Of a stretch of DNA of 21,209 nucleotides, positions 7,502-15,486 are shown one piece after another (the stretch's first letter is position 1; each line of letters opens with the position of its first letter). The position numbers and the translations under genes were made by a program. This DNA comes from an uncultured Phocaeicola sp. (GTDB lineage Bacteria; Bacteroidota; Bacteroidia; Bacteroidales; Bacteroidaceae). Location of the stretch: positions 1 through 21,209 of the forward strand of contig CARCZS010000035.1 in the NCBI GenBank assembly GCA_948956705.1, written 5' to 3'. Under the pieces are notes generated by a model. It was not told the origin of the DNA, did no database searches, and worked only from the letters and a program-made list of their open reading frames with translations.

Positions 7502-7514
7502 GGGTTACGATTTG
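7502..7514 (+). repeat. End repeat GGGTTACGATTTG, left copy
   Basis: The same 13 bases occur at 20694-20706 in the same orientation, just inside the other end of the element, with weaker similarity continuing for about 20 bases (AAC, GTTTCT). Candidate integrase arm-binding site. The rest of 7440-7633 is non-coding, apart from the terminator at 7588-7629. Confidence 0.6.
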
Positions 7515-7587
7515 CCAACTTGCTGGTTTCTTCGGTTTGCTTAGATTTGCTTTTTCAAATAACGCTTTTCGTTAATGCAAAATTAGC

Positions 7588-7629
7588 AATAAAAATCCGA
7601 AAACCATTATAAGTTGTCGGATTTTTATT
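7588..7629 (-). terminator. Rho-independent terminator after the sigma-54 regulator
   Basis: A perfect 13-bp inverted repeat (AATAAAAATCCGA with TCGGATTTTTATT) encloses a 16-base loop, starting 4 bases after the regulator's stop codon on the minus strand. The arm ends in a T-rich run in that direction. The symmetry also makes it usable from the other strand, which would shield the element from outside transcription. Confidence 0.8.
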
Positions 7630-7633
7630 TGCT

Positions 7634-8962
7634 TCATTTAAAAGTCTTCTCAACCTTTATCCCGTATTCCTCAATCTTGGCGTACAGTGTTGACCTGCTG
7701 ATGGAGAGAAGTCTGGCGGCAAGTATCTTGTTGCCGTTTGCCTGTTTCAACGCCCGTATGATTCGCTCCTTTTCCTCTTCTGCTGTCCGCAAGGCGAAAC
7801 TAACCGTGGAAGACGATACGGATTCATAACTTAGTTCCAAGTCTGCATCGGCTATCGTATCGCTTTCCGTGTGCAGGACTGCCGTGAATATCTTTTGCTT
7901 CAATTCACGCACATTGCCCAACCATGTGTGAGTAAGCAGGGCTTTACGGGCGGAAGCGTCAAAGCCTCTGACGTTCCGTCCAAGTTCGTCATTGGCTATC
8001 TCACGGAAGAAGTCAGCCAACGGCATGATGTCTTCCTGACAGTCACGCAACGGGGGAATGGTGATAACATATTCCTGCAACCTGTATAACAAGTCCTGCC
8101 GGAAACGCTTTTCCTTGACGGCATCATATAGGTTCTCGTTGGTGGCGGCTATTATCCGCACGTTGGCGGTCTTTTCTCCCTTTGCACCGACAGGTCGGTA
8201 TCTTCTTTCCTGTATGGCACGAAGGAGCATCTGTTGCATTTCCATAGTCAGGTTGCCCACCTCGTCAAGAAACAGCGTACCACCCTCGGCTTCCTGAAAA
8301 TATCCGGTTTTGTTACAGTCCGCCCCCGTGAACGCTCCTTTGACATGACCGAAAAAAGCGGACGGGGCAAGTGTAGGAGCAAGTGAACCACAATCCACCG
8401 CCACGAAAGGTTTGTCGGAAAAGCGGCTTTGTGCATGGATGTCTTGGGCGATATGCTCCTTGCCCGTGCCGTTCTCGCCCAATATCAAAACGCTCATCCG
8501 AGTGGGTGCAACAAGGTGTACCCGTTTCTTGATGTTGCGGTATGCTTCCCCCTGCCGTATGAATATCGGTACTTGGCGTTGCCTTTTCTGTTCACGTTCC
8601 TTGATAATGGAATGGAGAAGCGGAACGAGTTTGTCCTCCACCAACTGTTTGGGAATATAGTCCAGCGAACCGAGCTTCATGCTCTCCACTGCCGTATGCA
8701 CTTCGGCATAGTCGGTCATAATAATGAACGCCTGCCGTTTGTCATTGACACGCATCCATTTCAACAGTTCGATGCTTTCCCCGTCAGGCAGACGCAGGTC
8801 AGCAAGAACTATATCGTCATTGTCAGCCTTTATCAGAGCCTTTCTTGCAGATGACAGGTGATATACCTGTTCTGTCTTGAAACCTTCCTTTGCCAATATA
8901 TTGCACACGAATGTATTATATACGGGGTTGTCCTCTACTACGATTATCTTCATCTTATCCAT
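7634..8962 (-). CDS. RteB-like sigma-54-dependent response regulator
   Basis: 442 residues from ATG 8962, which overlaps the last codons of the kinase gene; the frame is open further upstream, but MDKMKIIVVEDN begins the receiver domain. Receiver: acidic pocket at VVEDN, phospho-acceptor Asp55 (LADLRLPDG), Thr83 and Lys105. AAA+ domain: Walker A GENGTGKE (162-169), the sigma-54 contact loop GAFTGA (209-214), Walker B TLFLDE (229-234), and an arginine-rich sensor region. A Fis-type helix-turn-helix (GNKILAARLLSISRSTLYAKI) lies at the C-terminus. It strongly resembles RteB of Bacteroides conjugative transposons (IIMTDYAEVHTAV...MKLGS), which activates excision and transfer functions. Its targets here are unknown; the partner is the hybrid kinase directly upstream. 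Confidence 0.9.
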   Translation of the reverse strand: MDKMKIIVVEDNPVYNTFVCNILAKEGFKTEQVYHLSSARKALIKADNDDIVLADLRLPDGESIELLKWMRVNDKRQAFIIMTDYAEVHTAVESMKLGSLDYIPKQLVEDKLVPLLHSIIKEREQKRQRQVPIFIRQGEAYRNIKKRVHLVAPTRMSVLILGENGTGKEHIAQDIHAQSRFSDKPFVAVDCGSLAPTLAPSAFFGHVKGAFTGADCNKTGYFQEAEGGTLFLDEVGNLTMEMQQMLLRAIQERRYRPVGAKGEKTANVRIIAATNENLYDAVKEKRFRQDLLYRLQEYVITIPPLRDCQEDIMPLADFFREIANDELGRNVRGFDASARKALLTHTWLGNVRELKQKIFTAVLHTESDTIADADLELSYESVSSSTVSFALRTAEEEKERIIRALKQANGNKILAARLLSISRSTLYAKIEEYGIKVEKTFK

Positions 8963-11261
8963 TATCGCATTTTCTCCTTTCTTCCTTTGCCTGTTCAATA
9001 ATCATATCTCCTTTTTTCAATACGGCTTTAACCGCTTTTTGAAGTTCACTGTCAGAACATCCAGTCTGTATGTAGCCATACAAAAGCCATAAAGGATTGT
9101 CGGCACGGATAACTGCCCACGAACTACGCAGACGGTGTGACAAATCTGCCAATGCCCTTCTATCAAGTTCTTCTCCTGCCTTACCGAATTCCTGCATATC
9201 CTTTTCCGTTTCGGCAATCAGCCTGTCAAGCATCGCTCCACTGTCACCATAAGCCAACAGGGATTTCAAATCGGGTAAATCATCATCGGGCTTTGTTTTC
9301 AAAGCATTTTCTGTGGCGGTAATCAGTTCCTCCAATGTAAAGGGCTTGAACAGGCATCCGGCAAAGCCTTTTGCCAGTAGTTGCTCTGTATCGCAACTGC
9401 CGGAAGCGGTAGCCACTATTACGGGAATGTCCTTTGCATTGCCGATATTTGAAGAACGCAACAGTTCCAATACCTCATAGCCGTTCATCTCCGGCATTTT
9501 CATGTCGGTGACAAGCAAGTCATAATTGCGCTTACGCATGGCTTCCAACATGTCGCCCACGTTATCGAAGGTATTACAACATACACCTGCATAGGCATAC
9601 ATTTCCTTTATCATGGAAAGCAACGTTTCATTATCATCAAGCACCAAGACGGAACACAGGGTTGGGATATGGCAGTTTGTCATATCCTGTGACTTAACTT
9701 CCGATACTGTTTCGGCAACAAACATCGGCAGTCTGACTGTGAAACGGCTGCCTTTCCCTTTTTCGCTCAGCAAGTCTATTGTACCTTTCAACATATCTAC
9801 AATCCGTTTTACAACAGACAAGCCAAGCCCGAAACCGTCCTGTGCAGTGGCATTGGAAAGCCTTTCAAATGCGGTAAAAACCCGTTGTTGCTCATCTTCG
9901 GTCATGCCTGACCCCGTATCTTCAACAACAAGTGTCAGAACTCCGTTGTTATAGTCGGTTGTCATGGAAACACCTCCGTTTTCCGTGAATTTGATTGCAT
10001 TGGAAAGTAGGTTGTTCCCGATTTGCAGGATGCGGTTCTTATCACCTGTCAATATAACATCTGCATTATTTTCGATAGCGAGACACAGATTTTTATTTTC
10101 AGCCATATTCTGAAAATCGCCTTTCAAGGTTTGGGCAATGTCTTCCAATCTGAACGGAATGGAAACAAACTGTTCCTTTCCGTTATCCAACCGGAAGAAA
10201 TCCAGTAAGGAGTTCAGCATGGCAAGCATCCGTTGAGAGGACAGACGGATATGTTCCGAATATCGGTCTATCTTCGTTTCAGTGTTATTTTTCTGTATCA
10301 GTTCGGCATACCCGTGAATTGCGGCAAGCGGTGTGCGTAACTCATGGGTAATGCCGTGCATGGCTTTCTTGCGTGAATTAATCAGTTCCTTATTCTGATT
10401 GACTGATTCCGTCAATTGTGAAATCAAGTCCTCCGTTTCACGTTTATATCGCTTGATACGTTTGCCGTCACGGTGTATGATGATATAGGAAACGACCAAC
10501 AAAAAAAGAATGAATCCCATCAAACCGCCAATTTGCGTAAAAGACCGCTCCCGCATGGCAGTTATTTCTACTTCACGATTTTGCAGGTCTGATTGTACCT
10601 TATCTTCTATTTGGTGGATTAGTCCCCTCAACTGTCTGTTAAGTTCTGCATTGCGGGCAGCAAGGCTGTCGGCTTGTTCCGACAATCGACGGATCTGCGC
10701 TTTCTGTTCGCTGACTATGTTTCTATCGGGTGAACGAAGTGTAGTCGTTGTTGTCGTTGGCTTCGTTTCCTCTTTCTTGCCGAAGATGCCCAAGAAACCT
10801 TTTCGCTTCGGTTTCTTGGACTGTTCCTGCACACTTTTCTGCACAATGACAGGTACTTGGCTGGCTATCTTCTTGTTGATGACTTGTTGTTCATCCATTA
10901 ACCGGACTATCTGGAACATCTGTCGTTCCTTATCCTCTAAAAGATAACGTACACTGTCAACACGTTCAACTGGATAGGTATTCTTGAACCGACAGAGCAT
11001 ATTATCCAATGCTATGCGTTGGGCAGTATAATTATCCCAATCCACTTCGTCCCAATCCAATACAGTTTCTCCCAACAAAGAAAACTCTATCAGCCGGATA
11101 TGAATACGGTTTACCTCTTTCCTGAATTCATCTATCCGTTGATTGCCAACCTCCAATGCTTCCACCTCTTGCCATTCATGATACCAAGTGTAAGCTATTC
11201 CCCCGATGAGTAGTGCTATCAGCAAATAGCCTAACGTAACCACACTTTGAAAATTCTTCAT
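8955..11261 (-). CDS. RteA-like hybrid sensor histidine kinase
   Basis: 768 residues. Membrane segments at about 9-26 and 245-262 bracket an extracytoplasmic domain with a coiled-coil stretch (about 183-240) and an odd low-complexity insert of basic residues and seven threonines (about 148-175). HisKA His306 (HGITHELRTP), HATPase N-box (NLLSNAIKF, 417-425), G-boxes (VEDTGSGM, GFGLGL), receiver Asp586 (LLVTDMKMPEMNG) with Lys639, then a C-terminal HPt domain with His709 (LSHRLRSSW). The layout His-Asp-His feeds a separate Asp on the sigma-54 regulator, whose start overlaps this stop codon. It resembles RteA of tetracycline-resistance conjugative transposons, but no tetQ is present. The gap to the MmcQ gene upstream is 70 bp. 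Confidence 0.9.
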   Translation of the reverse strand: MKNFQSVVTLGYLLIALLIGGIAYTWYHEWQEVEALEVGNQRIDEFRKEVNRIHIRLIEFSLLGETVLDWDEVDWDNYTAQRIALDNMLCRFKNTYPVERVDSVRYLLEDKERQMFQIVRLMDEQQVINKKIASQVPVIVQKSVQEQSKKPKRKGFLGIFGKKEETKPTTTTTTLRSPDRNIVSEQKAQIRRLSEQADSLAARNAELNRQLRGLIHQIEDKVQSDLQNREVEITAMRERSFTQIGGLMGFILFLLVVSYIIIHRDGKRIKRYKRETEDLISQLTESVNQNKELINSRKKAMHGITHELRTPLAAIHGYAELIQKNNTETKIDRYSEHIRLSSQRMLAMLNSLLDFFRLDNGKEQFVSIPFRLEDIAQTLKGDFQNMAENKNLCLAIENNADVILTGDKNRILQIGNNLLSNAIKFTENGGVSMTTDYNNGVLTLVVEDTGSGMTEDEQQRVFTAFERLSNATAQDGFGLGLSVVKRIVDMLKGTIDLLSEKGKGSRFTVRLPMFVAETVSEVKSQDMTNCHIPTLCSVLVLDDNETLLSMIKEMYAYAGVCCNTFDNVGDMLEAMRKRNYDLLVTDMKMPEMNGYEVLELLRSSNIGNAKDIPVIVATASGSCDTEQLLAKGFAGCLFKPFTLEELITATENALKTKPDDDLPDLKSLLAYGDSGAMLDRLIAETEKDMQEFGKAGEELDRRALADLSHRLRSSWAVIRADNPLWLLYGYIQTGCSDSELQKAVKAVLKKGDMIIEQAKEERRKCDNG

Positions 11262-11331
11262 ATTTCATATATTCTTGTGCAACGATATGGGTTATATTGA
11301 TTGTGTAGTTTTGACCAATGCTGGTTCTATC

Positions 11332-11700
11332 TCAAGTATAACATTTTCTTTCTTTTGCCGGAAGCGAAGCAAACACCAGTCGATAAGATTCTCTGACCAG
11401 TTCCAATATTTTACTATCGGGTACATCGCTGTTGAAGTACACATCATTCCACAGGCGTTTGTTCATGTGCCATGCAGGGGTTATTCCGACATATCTTGCA
11501 CGCAATTCCTCGGCTTCATCCGGTGTGGACTTGACACAACAACGGTCGAAAACCTCTATATTCACGTAGCAGAACCATTTGCTGCCGATATAAAAACAGA
11601 GTACATTCCGGCTATATGGATCTTTCACCGTAGTGAAGGGCATCTTCTCCGTAACATGGGGAAGTGACAAGCAATATTCTCTGAATGATTCGATGTTCAT
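11332..11700 (-). CDS. MmcQ/YjbR family protein
   Basis: 122 residues, the usual length of this family. It begins MNIESFREYCLSLPHVTEKMPF and carries the family's patterns: FYIGSKWFCYVNIE, CCVKSTPDEAEELRARY, and the ending of the form GITPAWHMNKRLWNDVYF...VRESYRLVFASL. MmcQ/YjbR proteins have a CyaY-like fold and are annotated as DNA-binding, but their role is poorly known. Some occur near antibiotic-resistance or biosynthesis genes. The ATG overlaps the stop of the hydrolase gene (ATGA at 11697-11700), so it is translationally coupled and the last gene of the adenylation operon. Confidence 0.88.
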   Translation of the reverse strand: MNIESFREYCLSLPHVTEKMPFTTVKDPYSRNVLCFYIGSKWFCYVNIEVFDRCCVKSTPDEAEELRARYVGITPAWHMNKRLWNDVYFNSDVPDSKILELVRESYRLVFASLPAKERKCYT

Positions 11701-12383
11701 AGTTGCATACTTTTTAATAGATAGTTAAAGGCTTTCTCCATACGGGGATATATCGGGGCGAAGTGTGTGCCGCCGGTCATTTCAAACTGAGCGGATATGC
11801 CGGATTTCCGTAATGTGCGGATTACGCAGTCCGTATCAGTTACAACTGTTTGGTAACGGGGATTGCCACGTATGCCTTCTTTATCGCCCAGCGAAAAATA
11901 GGCATGACCTTGTTTGCATGATTTTCCCACATATAGTTCCAGCCACTCCGTAAAACCGTCATACCAGAATGACCCTGAAATGCTGCCGATGTGGGTGAAG
12001 TCGTCGCCGTTCATCCATGCCCACACGGCAAACAGCCCTGAGAGCGAAATGCCGACCAGCGTCCGCTCCGTTGGCGGTTGTCCGTGAGGGCTTGTTTCCA
12101 CTTTCGGTAGCACAGTGGTACGCAGGAAAGAGAGGAAATCGAAAGCCTTTCCCTCAAAATCGGCATCATTGGCCTCTACGCCGGGGGCAACCCACGGAGT
12201 CAGGTCATTGTCCCAATCAATACCGTGCACGGATACGATAGTGGTTTCGTATATGTTACACCATTGTTCCAGCCGTTTCTTGTCCAACAGGATAGGTGTC
12301 AAGACATAGCAAATCCGAGGAGTTGCGGCGTAGGCGCAGTCGCAAGTCAGATGCCCTGTCTTTATGCTTTTGATGTGTTCCAT
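11697..12383 (-). CDS. Alpha/beta hydrolase of the esterase D / siderophore-esterase type
   Basis: 228 residues without a signal peptide, so cytoplasmic. Nucleophile elbow GISLSG with Ser113, likely acid Asp167 (SLGDKEG) and His207 (GGTHFAP) form a standard catalytic triad. The overall pattern (YVLTPILLDKKRLEQW, SVHGIDWDNDLTPW, SGSFWYDGFTEWL) fits the PF00756 esterase family, which includes Fes/IroE-type esterases and acyltransferases. It starts 3 bases after the GNAT stop and overlaps the MmcQ start. In context it may hydrolyse an ester or thioester of the adenylation product, or release it; that is inference. Confidence 0.85.
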   Translation of the reverse strand: MEHIKSIKTGHLTCDCAYAATPRICYVLTPILLDKKRLEQWCNIYETTIVSVHGIDWDNDLTPWVAPGVEANDADFEGKAFDFLSFLRTTVLPKVETSPHGQPPTERTLVGISLSGLFAVWAWMNGDDFTHIGSISGSFWYDGFTEWLELYVGKSCKQGHAYFSLGDKEGIRGNPRYQTVVTDTDCVIRTLRKSGISAQFEMTGGTHFAPIYPRMEKAFNYLLKSMQL

Positions 12384-12386
12384 CCT

Positions 12387-12854
12387 TTATATAGTTTTTA
12401 ATTTCATCATATCTTTCATATAGCCGAAGCCCAAATCGGCATACAGTTTACGGGCAACATCCGATGTCTCAAGGTAGATTTTGGAAATGCCTTGTGCCAA
12501 CGCCTGCCCCACCAGCCAACGGACGATGCGCCGTGCCACTCCACGCCCCCGATAATCGGGACGGACGTAGATGTTCATCAGATAGGCGCAGCGGCCGCAA
12601 GGGTTGTCTGACGAAGGCATCTCCTCCTGAAAGCACACACCGCCACTCCCTGCCATCTCGCCATTGACTGAAGCGATGCAGGCGATGTGGCTGCCGTCCG
12701 GCAGATGGCGTTCGTAATAGTGCCGGTTGGCTTGTTCGAGGCTTGTCGTATCGGCATCCGTGGGAATGGAGAATACGCAGCGCAGCACCTCCATCCGCCA
12801 CTGCATCAGCACTTCCACGTCGTGGATTTGCAAGACCTGAATGTCGTTCATCAT
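12387..12854 (-). CDS. GNAT-family N-acetyltransferase
   Basis: 155 residues. The acetyl-CoA site is clear: strand LMNIYVRPDYRGRGVARRIVRWLV (Q/R-x-x-G-x-G/A type, about residues 92-115), followed by IYLETSDVARKLYADLGF, the usual C-terminal motif. There is no other domain. The start (ATG 12854) overlaps the stop of the adenylation gene (ATGA at 12851-12854), so the two are translationally coupled. G+C is visibly higher here than anywhere else in the window, pointing to a separate origin for this cargo. The acceptor may be an amino group of a small molecule made or activated by the adenylation enzyme, but the sequence alone does not tell. Confidence 0.88.
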   Translation of the reverse strand: MMNDIQVLQIHDVEVLMQWRMEVLRCVFSIPTDADTTSLEQANRHYYERHLPDGSHIACIASVNGEMAGSGGVCFQEEMPSSDNPCGRCAYLMNIYVRPDYRGRGVARRIVRWLVGQALAQGISKIYLETSDVARKLYADLGFGYMKDMMKLKTI

Positions 12855-14323
12855 AAGCTGCCCTCCTTCAGTATGACGGGGAGTGCCCTGCGGTCTATCT
12901 TTCCGTTAGGAGTCAGCGGCAGGGAGTTCATGGACACGAAATATTCGGGTATCATGAACGATGGCAGGAATGCCGAAAGCTTCTGTTTGAGCGCGGGCAG
13001 AGAGAATGATTTTGCCTGTGGTATGATGTAGGCGACCAGATAGGACAGCCCCTGTGTGTCGACATACGGGCATACGGCTCCGCACTCTATTTCGTTGCAG
13101 GCGCAGAGCACGTTTTCCACTTCGTTGCACTCCACGCGCTTGCCCATTATCATCACTTGCTCGTCTTTTCTGTGCAGGAAGGCGAGATTCCCGTCCGGCA
13201 GGCGGTAGGCAAGGTCGCCGCTGCGATATACCGGAGTCCCGTCCGGCGTATGGGTGAAATTCTTGTTTTCGGGGATGTCGCCCAGATAACCCTGTGCGAT
13301 ACCGTCTCCATCGATACAGATTTCTCCGACTTCACCGTCACGGACGGGATGCAACTCATCGTTTAAGATTTCAATGTTCACGCCCTTCACCGCCTTCCCA
13401 ATCGGAAATGTCCCGTCCGGGAGAGGTTGCGCACTGTTGCAGCGGAAGTAGGTGGCACACACAGTAGTTTCCGATGGACCATAAGTGTTGTATATATCCA
13501 CTTTTCCTATCAGGTTGGTAACGTATGATGCCCGCAACACATCGCCTCCACTGATAAGCAATCGCAGGCAGGATGGAATGTTCTTGAGTTTATTCATTTC
13601 AAGCAACAAGTAAGGGAAGCCGCTAATCATTGTGACTTTGTTGTGCTCTACAAAGCGCATCAACCTATCCATGTCGCTTTTCGTCTCTTCTGACGGAATG
13701 GCGAGTGCCGCCCCGTTCAGCAAGGTGGCGAACACCTCTTCCACAAAAATATCAAACGTGCAAACAGAGTGTTGCATCATTACATCCCCTTCTTGTGGAT
13801 GAAACTCATTGGCAAACGCATGGATATAATGACAGACATTGCCGTTGTCCACCATCACGCCTTTGGGCTTACCTTTCGTCCCTGATGTATAGAGAATATA
13901 GGCAAGTGAATGTGGCTCTGATTTTGGGGTGAGGACAGGGCCGGAGTTGGCTCTCAGCCCTTGTTCCACCAATATGGTAGAAAAGGAGTTCGCTAAATTG
14001 GAGTATCTGTCATGCGTTATGACAAAATCCACATGGGCTTCTTCCATGATATATTTGATACGCTCAGGAGGAAATGACGGCTCTACGGGTATATATGCCG
14101 CTCCATTTTTTAAGACAGCAAACAAAGAGGCTATCATTTCCACATTATGTTCCATCATGATGCCTACACGTTTTGGCGTTTCGGTCGGAAACATACCGGA
14201 TATGGTATTCGCTAATTTATCCAATTCTTTGAATGTCAGTACTCTTCGCTCGTCTATAACGGCTATAGCTTCCGGTCGTGCCGATACTTGCCGTTTGAAA
14301 AGATTGTAAATGGTCTCTTTCAT
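12851..14323 (-). CDS. Stand-alone amino-acid adenylation enzyme (NRPS A-domain type)
   Basis: 490 residues. All core motifs are present: LKNGAAYIPVEPSFPPERI (71-89), P-loop YTSGTKGKPKG (145-155), Asp191 after TF (substrate amino-group contact in amino-acid A domains), NTYGPSETT (279-287), YRSGDLAYR (366-374), the hinge region DEQVMIMGKRVE, and the catalytic Lys475 in PNGKIDRRAL. It ends 15 residues after that motif with no carrier or condensation domain. It should form an aminoacyl adenylate and load either a carrier protein elsewhere in the genome or a small acceptor. It is first in a four-gene coupled operon and divergent from an AraC regulator. DltA or a ligase for aminoacyl-amide formation are alternatives. 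Confidence 0.9.
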   Translation of the reverse strand: MKETIYNLFKRQVSARPEAIAVIDERRVLTFKELDKLANTISGMFPTETPKRVGIMMEHNVEMIASLFAVLKNGAAYIPVEPSFPPERIKYIMEEAHVDFVITHDRYSNLANSFSTILVEQGLRANSGPVLTPKSEPHSLAYILYTSGTKGKPKGVMVDNGNVCHYIHAFANEFHPQEGDVMMQHSVCTFDIFVEEVFATLLNGAALAIPSEETKSDMDRLMRFVEHNKVTMISGFPYLLLEMNKLKNIPSCLRLLISGGDVLRASYVTNLIGKVDIYNTYGPSETTVCATYFRCNSAQPLPDGTFPIGKAVKGVNIEILNDELHPVRDGEVGEICIDGDGIAQGYLGDIPENKNFTHTPDGTPVYRSGDLAYRLPDGNLAFLHRKDEQVMIMGKRVECNEVENVLCACNEIECGAVCPYVDTQGLSYLVAYIIPQAKSFSLPALKQKLSAFLPSFMIPEYFVSMNSLPLTPNGKIDRRALPVILKEGSL

Positions 14324-14348
14324 ATTCCTTTCGTTTTTATTTATGATG

Positions 14349-14356
14349 CAAAGTTA
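14349..14356 (-). promoter_or_regulatory. -7 box for the adenylation operon
   Basis: On the minus strand TAACTTTG matches TAnnTTTG, 26 bases upstream of the ATG at 14323. No strong -33 TTTG at 19-21 bases upstream, which suits an activator-dependent promoter controlled by the divergent AraC protein. Confidence 0.55.
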
Positions 14357-14444
14357 TGACCTTTCAATCAGTGCATTGCGAACTAAAAACGGACGCAAAT
14401 GTCACTTTTCGGGAATAATAAACACAGGAACGAAAAAGAATAGC

Positions 14445-14452
14445 TAATTTTG
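14445..14452 (+). promoter_or_regulatory. -7 box for the AraC gene
   Basis: TAATTTTG matches TAnnTTTG and ends only 6 bases before the ATG at 14459, so transcription would begin at or next to the start codon (leaderless or nearly so). The two opposed -7 boxes lie about 90 bases apart in a 135-bp intergenic region. Confidence 0.5.
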
Positions 14453-14458
14453 CACTCC

Positions 14459-15352
14459 ATGAAGAATATACCAGTCATTAAGTTTTTCAAGCGGAAGTAT
14501 GGTAAGGAACTACTCGTTGACTTGAACGATATTTACTATATCAAATCGGGAATCGTAAAACACCCGGTTCACCGCTATACGTTTTATTCTTTGGTACTTG
14601 TCACTGATGGTAAAGAAGAAATCAGTATCAATGGTAATACTATTATCACTGAACGGGGTACATTTATTGCAGGTATTCCGGGCGATACATGGAGTTGGAA
14701 CAGCAATACTCAATTGCAAGGGTATATGCTGATTTTTGAAGAAGAGTTTTTGCTATCGTTCTTCAACGACCGTCTGTTCTTGCAGAAATTCCCCTATCTG
14801 CAACCCAACCGAAAATCACCGTTCTATCGGATTAATGGTACATTGTACGACCGTATCTGCCAAGTGATGAAACAGATACGGATGGAAATACATGGCGATG
14901 AGACCAATTTGCGCACCACCTCTTTACCTGAAATAGACCAACACATTCTGCGGGCTATGCTGTATGAAGTATTGACTTTGATAAAACGTGCCGATAATTT
15001 GATGATGTTTGAAGAGCAGGAAACAAGCCAAAAACGTTATATAGAACCTTTTATCAGACTTGTAGAAGACAATTTCATAGAGAACCGCAATATTTCATTT
15101 TATGCCGATAGATTATGTATTACCCCCAATTACTTGAACAAAATAGTAAAGCAAGTATTAGGTACAAACGCAAAATCATATATCAACGACAGGATTATCC
15201 GGGAAATAAAGCAAATACTGGACTATACTTCGTTGTCTGTGGCTGAAATTGCGGAGAACCTGCATTTTCTTTCTTCGTCTTACATGGTTCGATATTTCAA
15301 GTCCCAAACAGGGATTACACCTGTGCAATACAGGAACAGTAAAACTCAGTAA
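14459..15352 (+). CDS. AraC-family transcriptional regulator
   Basis: 297 residues from ATG 14459; a TTG at 14450 in frame is less likely. The N-terminal half is a cupin-like sensor (HRYTFYSLVLVTDGKEEISINGNTIITERGTFIAGIPGD), the usual effector-binding part. The C-terminus has two helix-turn-helix motifs: NRNISFYADRLCITPNYLNKIVKQVLGTNAKSYI and TSLSVAEIAENLHFLSSSYMVRYFKSQTGITPVQYR. It is divergent from the adenylation operon and is the natural candidate for its control, probably responding to a small molecule linked to that pathway. Expression ends at the hairpin at 15390-15433. Confidence 0.9.
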   Translation: MKNIPVIKFFKRKYGKELLVDLNDIYYIKSGIVKHPVHRYTFYSLVLVTDGKEEISINGNTIITERGTFIAGIPGDTWSWNSNTQLQGYMLIFEEEFLLSFFNDRLFLQKFPYLQPNRKSPFYRINGTLYDRICQVMKQIRMEIHGDETNLRTTSLPEIDQHILRAMLYEVLTLIKRADNLMMFEEQETSQKRYIEPFIRLVEDNFIENRNISFYADRLCITPNYLNKIVKQVLGTNAKSYINDRIIREIKQILDYTSLSVAEIAENLHFLSSSYMVRYFKSQTGITPVQYRNSKTQ

Positions 15353-15389
15353 GAATCAACATCCTATATTTAAAATCAATAGATTATAC

Positions 15390-15433
15390 AACTTCTTGCA
15401 GGAACAGATATAGGTATGTTCCTGCAAGAGGTT
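15390..15433. terminator. Strong hairpin between convergent AraC and relaxase genes
   Basis: A 17-bp inverted repeat with one G-T wobble (core CTTGCAGGAACA with TGTTCCTGCAAG) around a 10-base loop. It lies 37 bases after the AraC stop and 54 bases after the relaxase stop. Only an A-rich tail (AAACAAAAA) follows on the plus strand, whose complement is T-rich on the other side for minus-strand transcripts. Bidirectional terminator is the best reading. Confidence 0.7.
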
Positions 15434-15486
15434 AAACAAAAATCTCACACTGATTTTAGTGATTTCAAAATAAATTTCTCCACCAA

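Noticed and set aside
12469..12801. Long overlapping open frames in the G+C-rich cargo genes
   Set aside because: They are out-of-frame shadows of the GNAT and adenylation genes with arginine- and proline-rich, non-family sequence.
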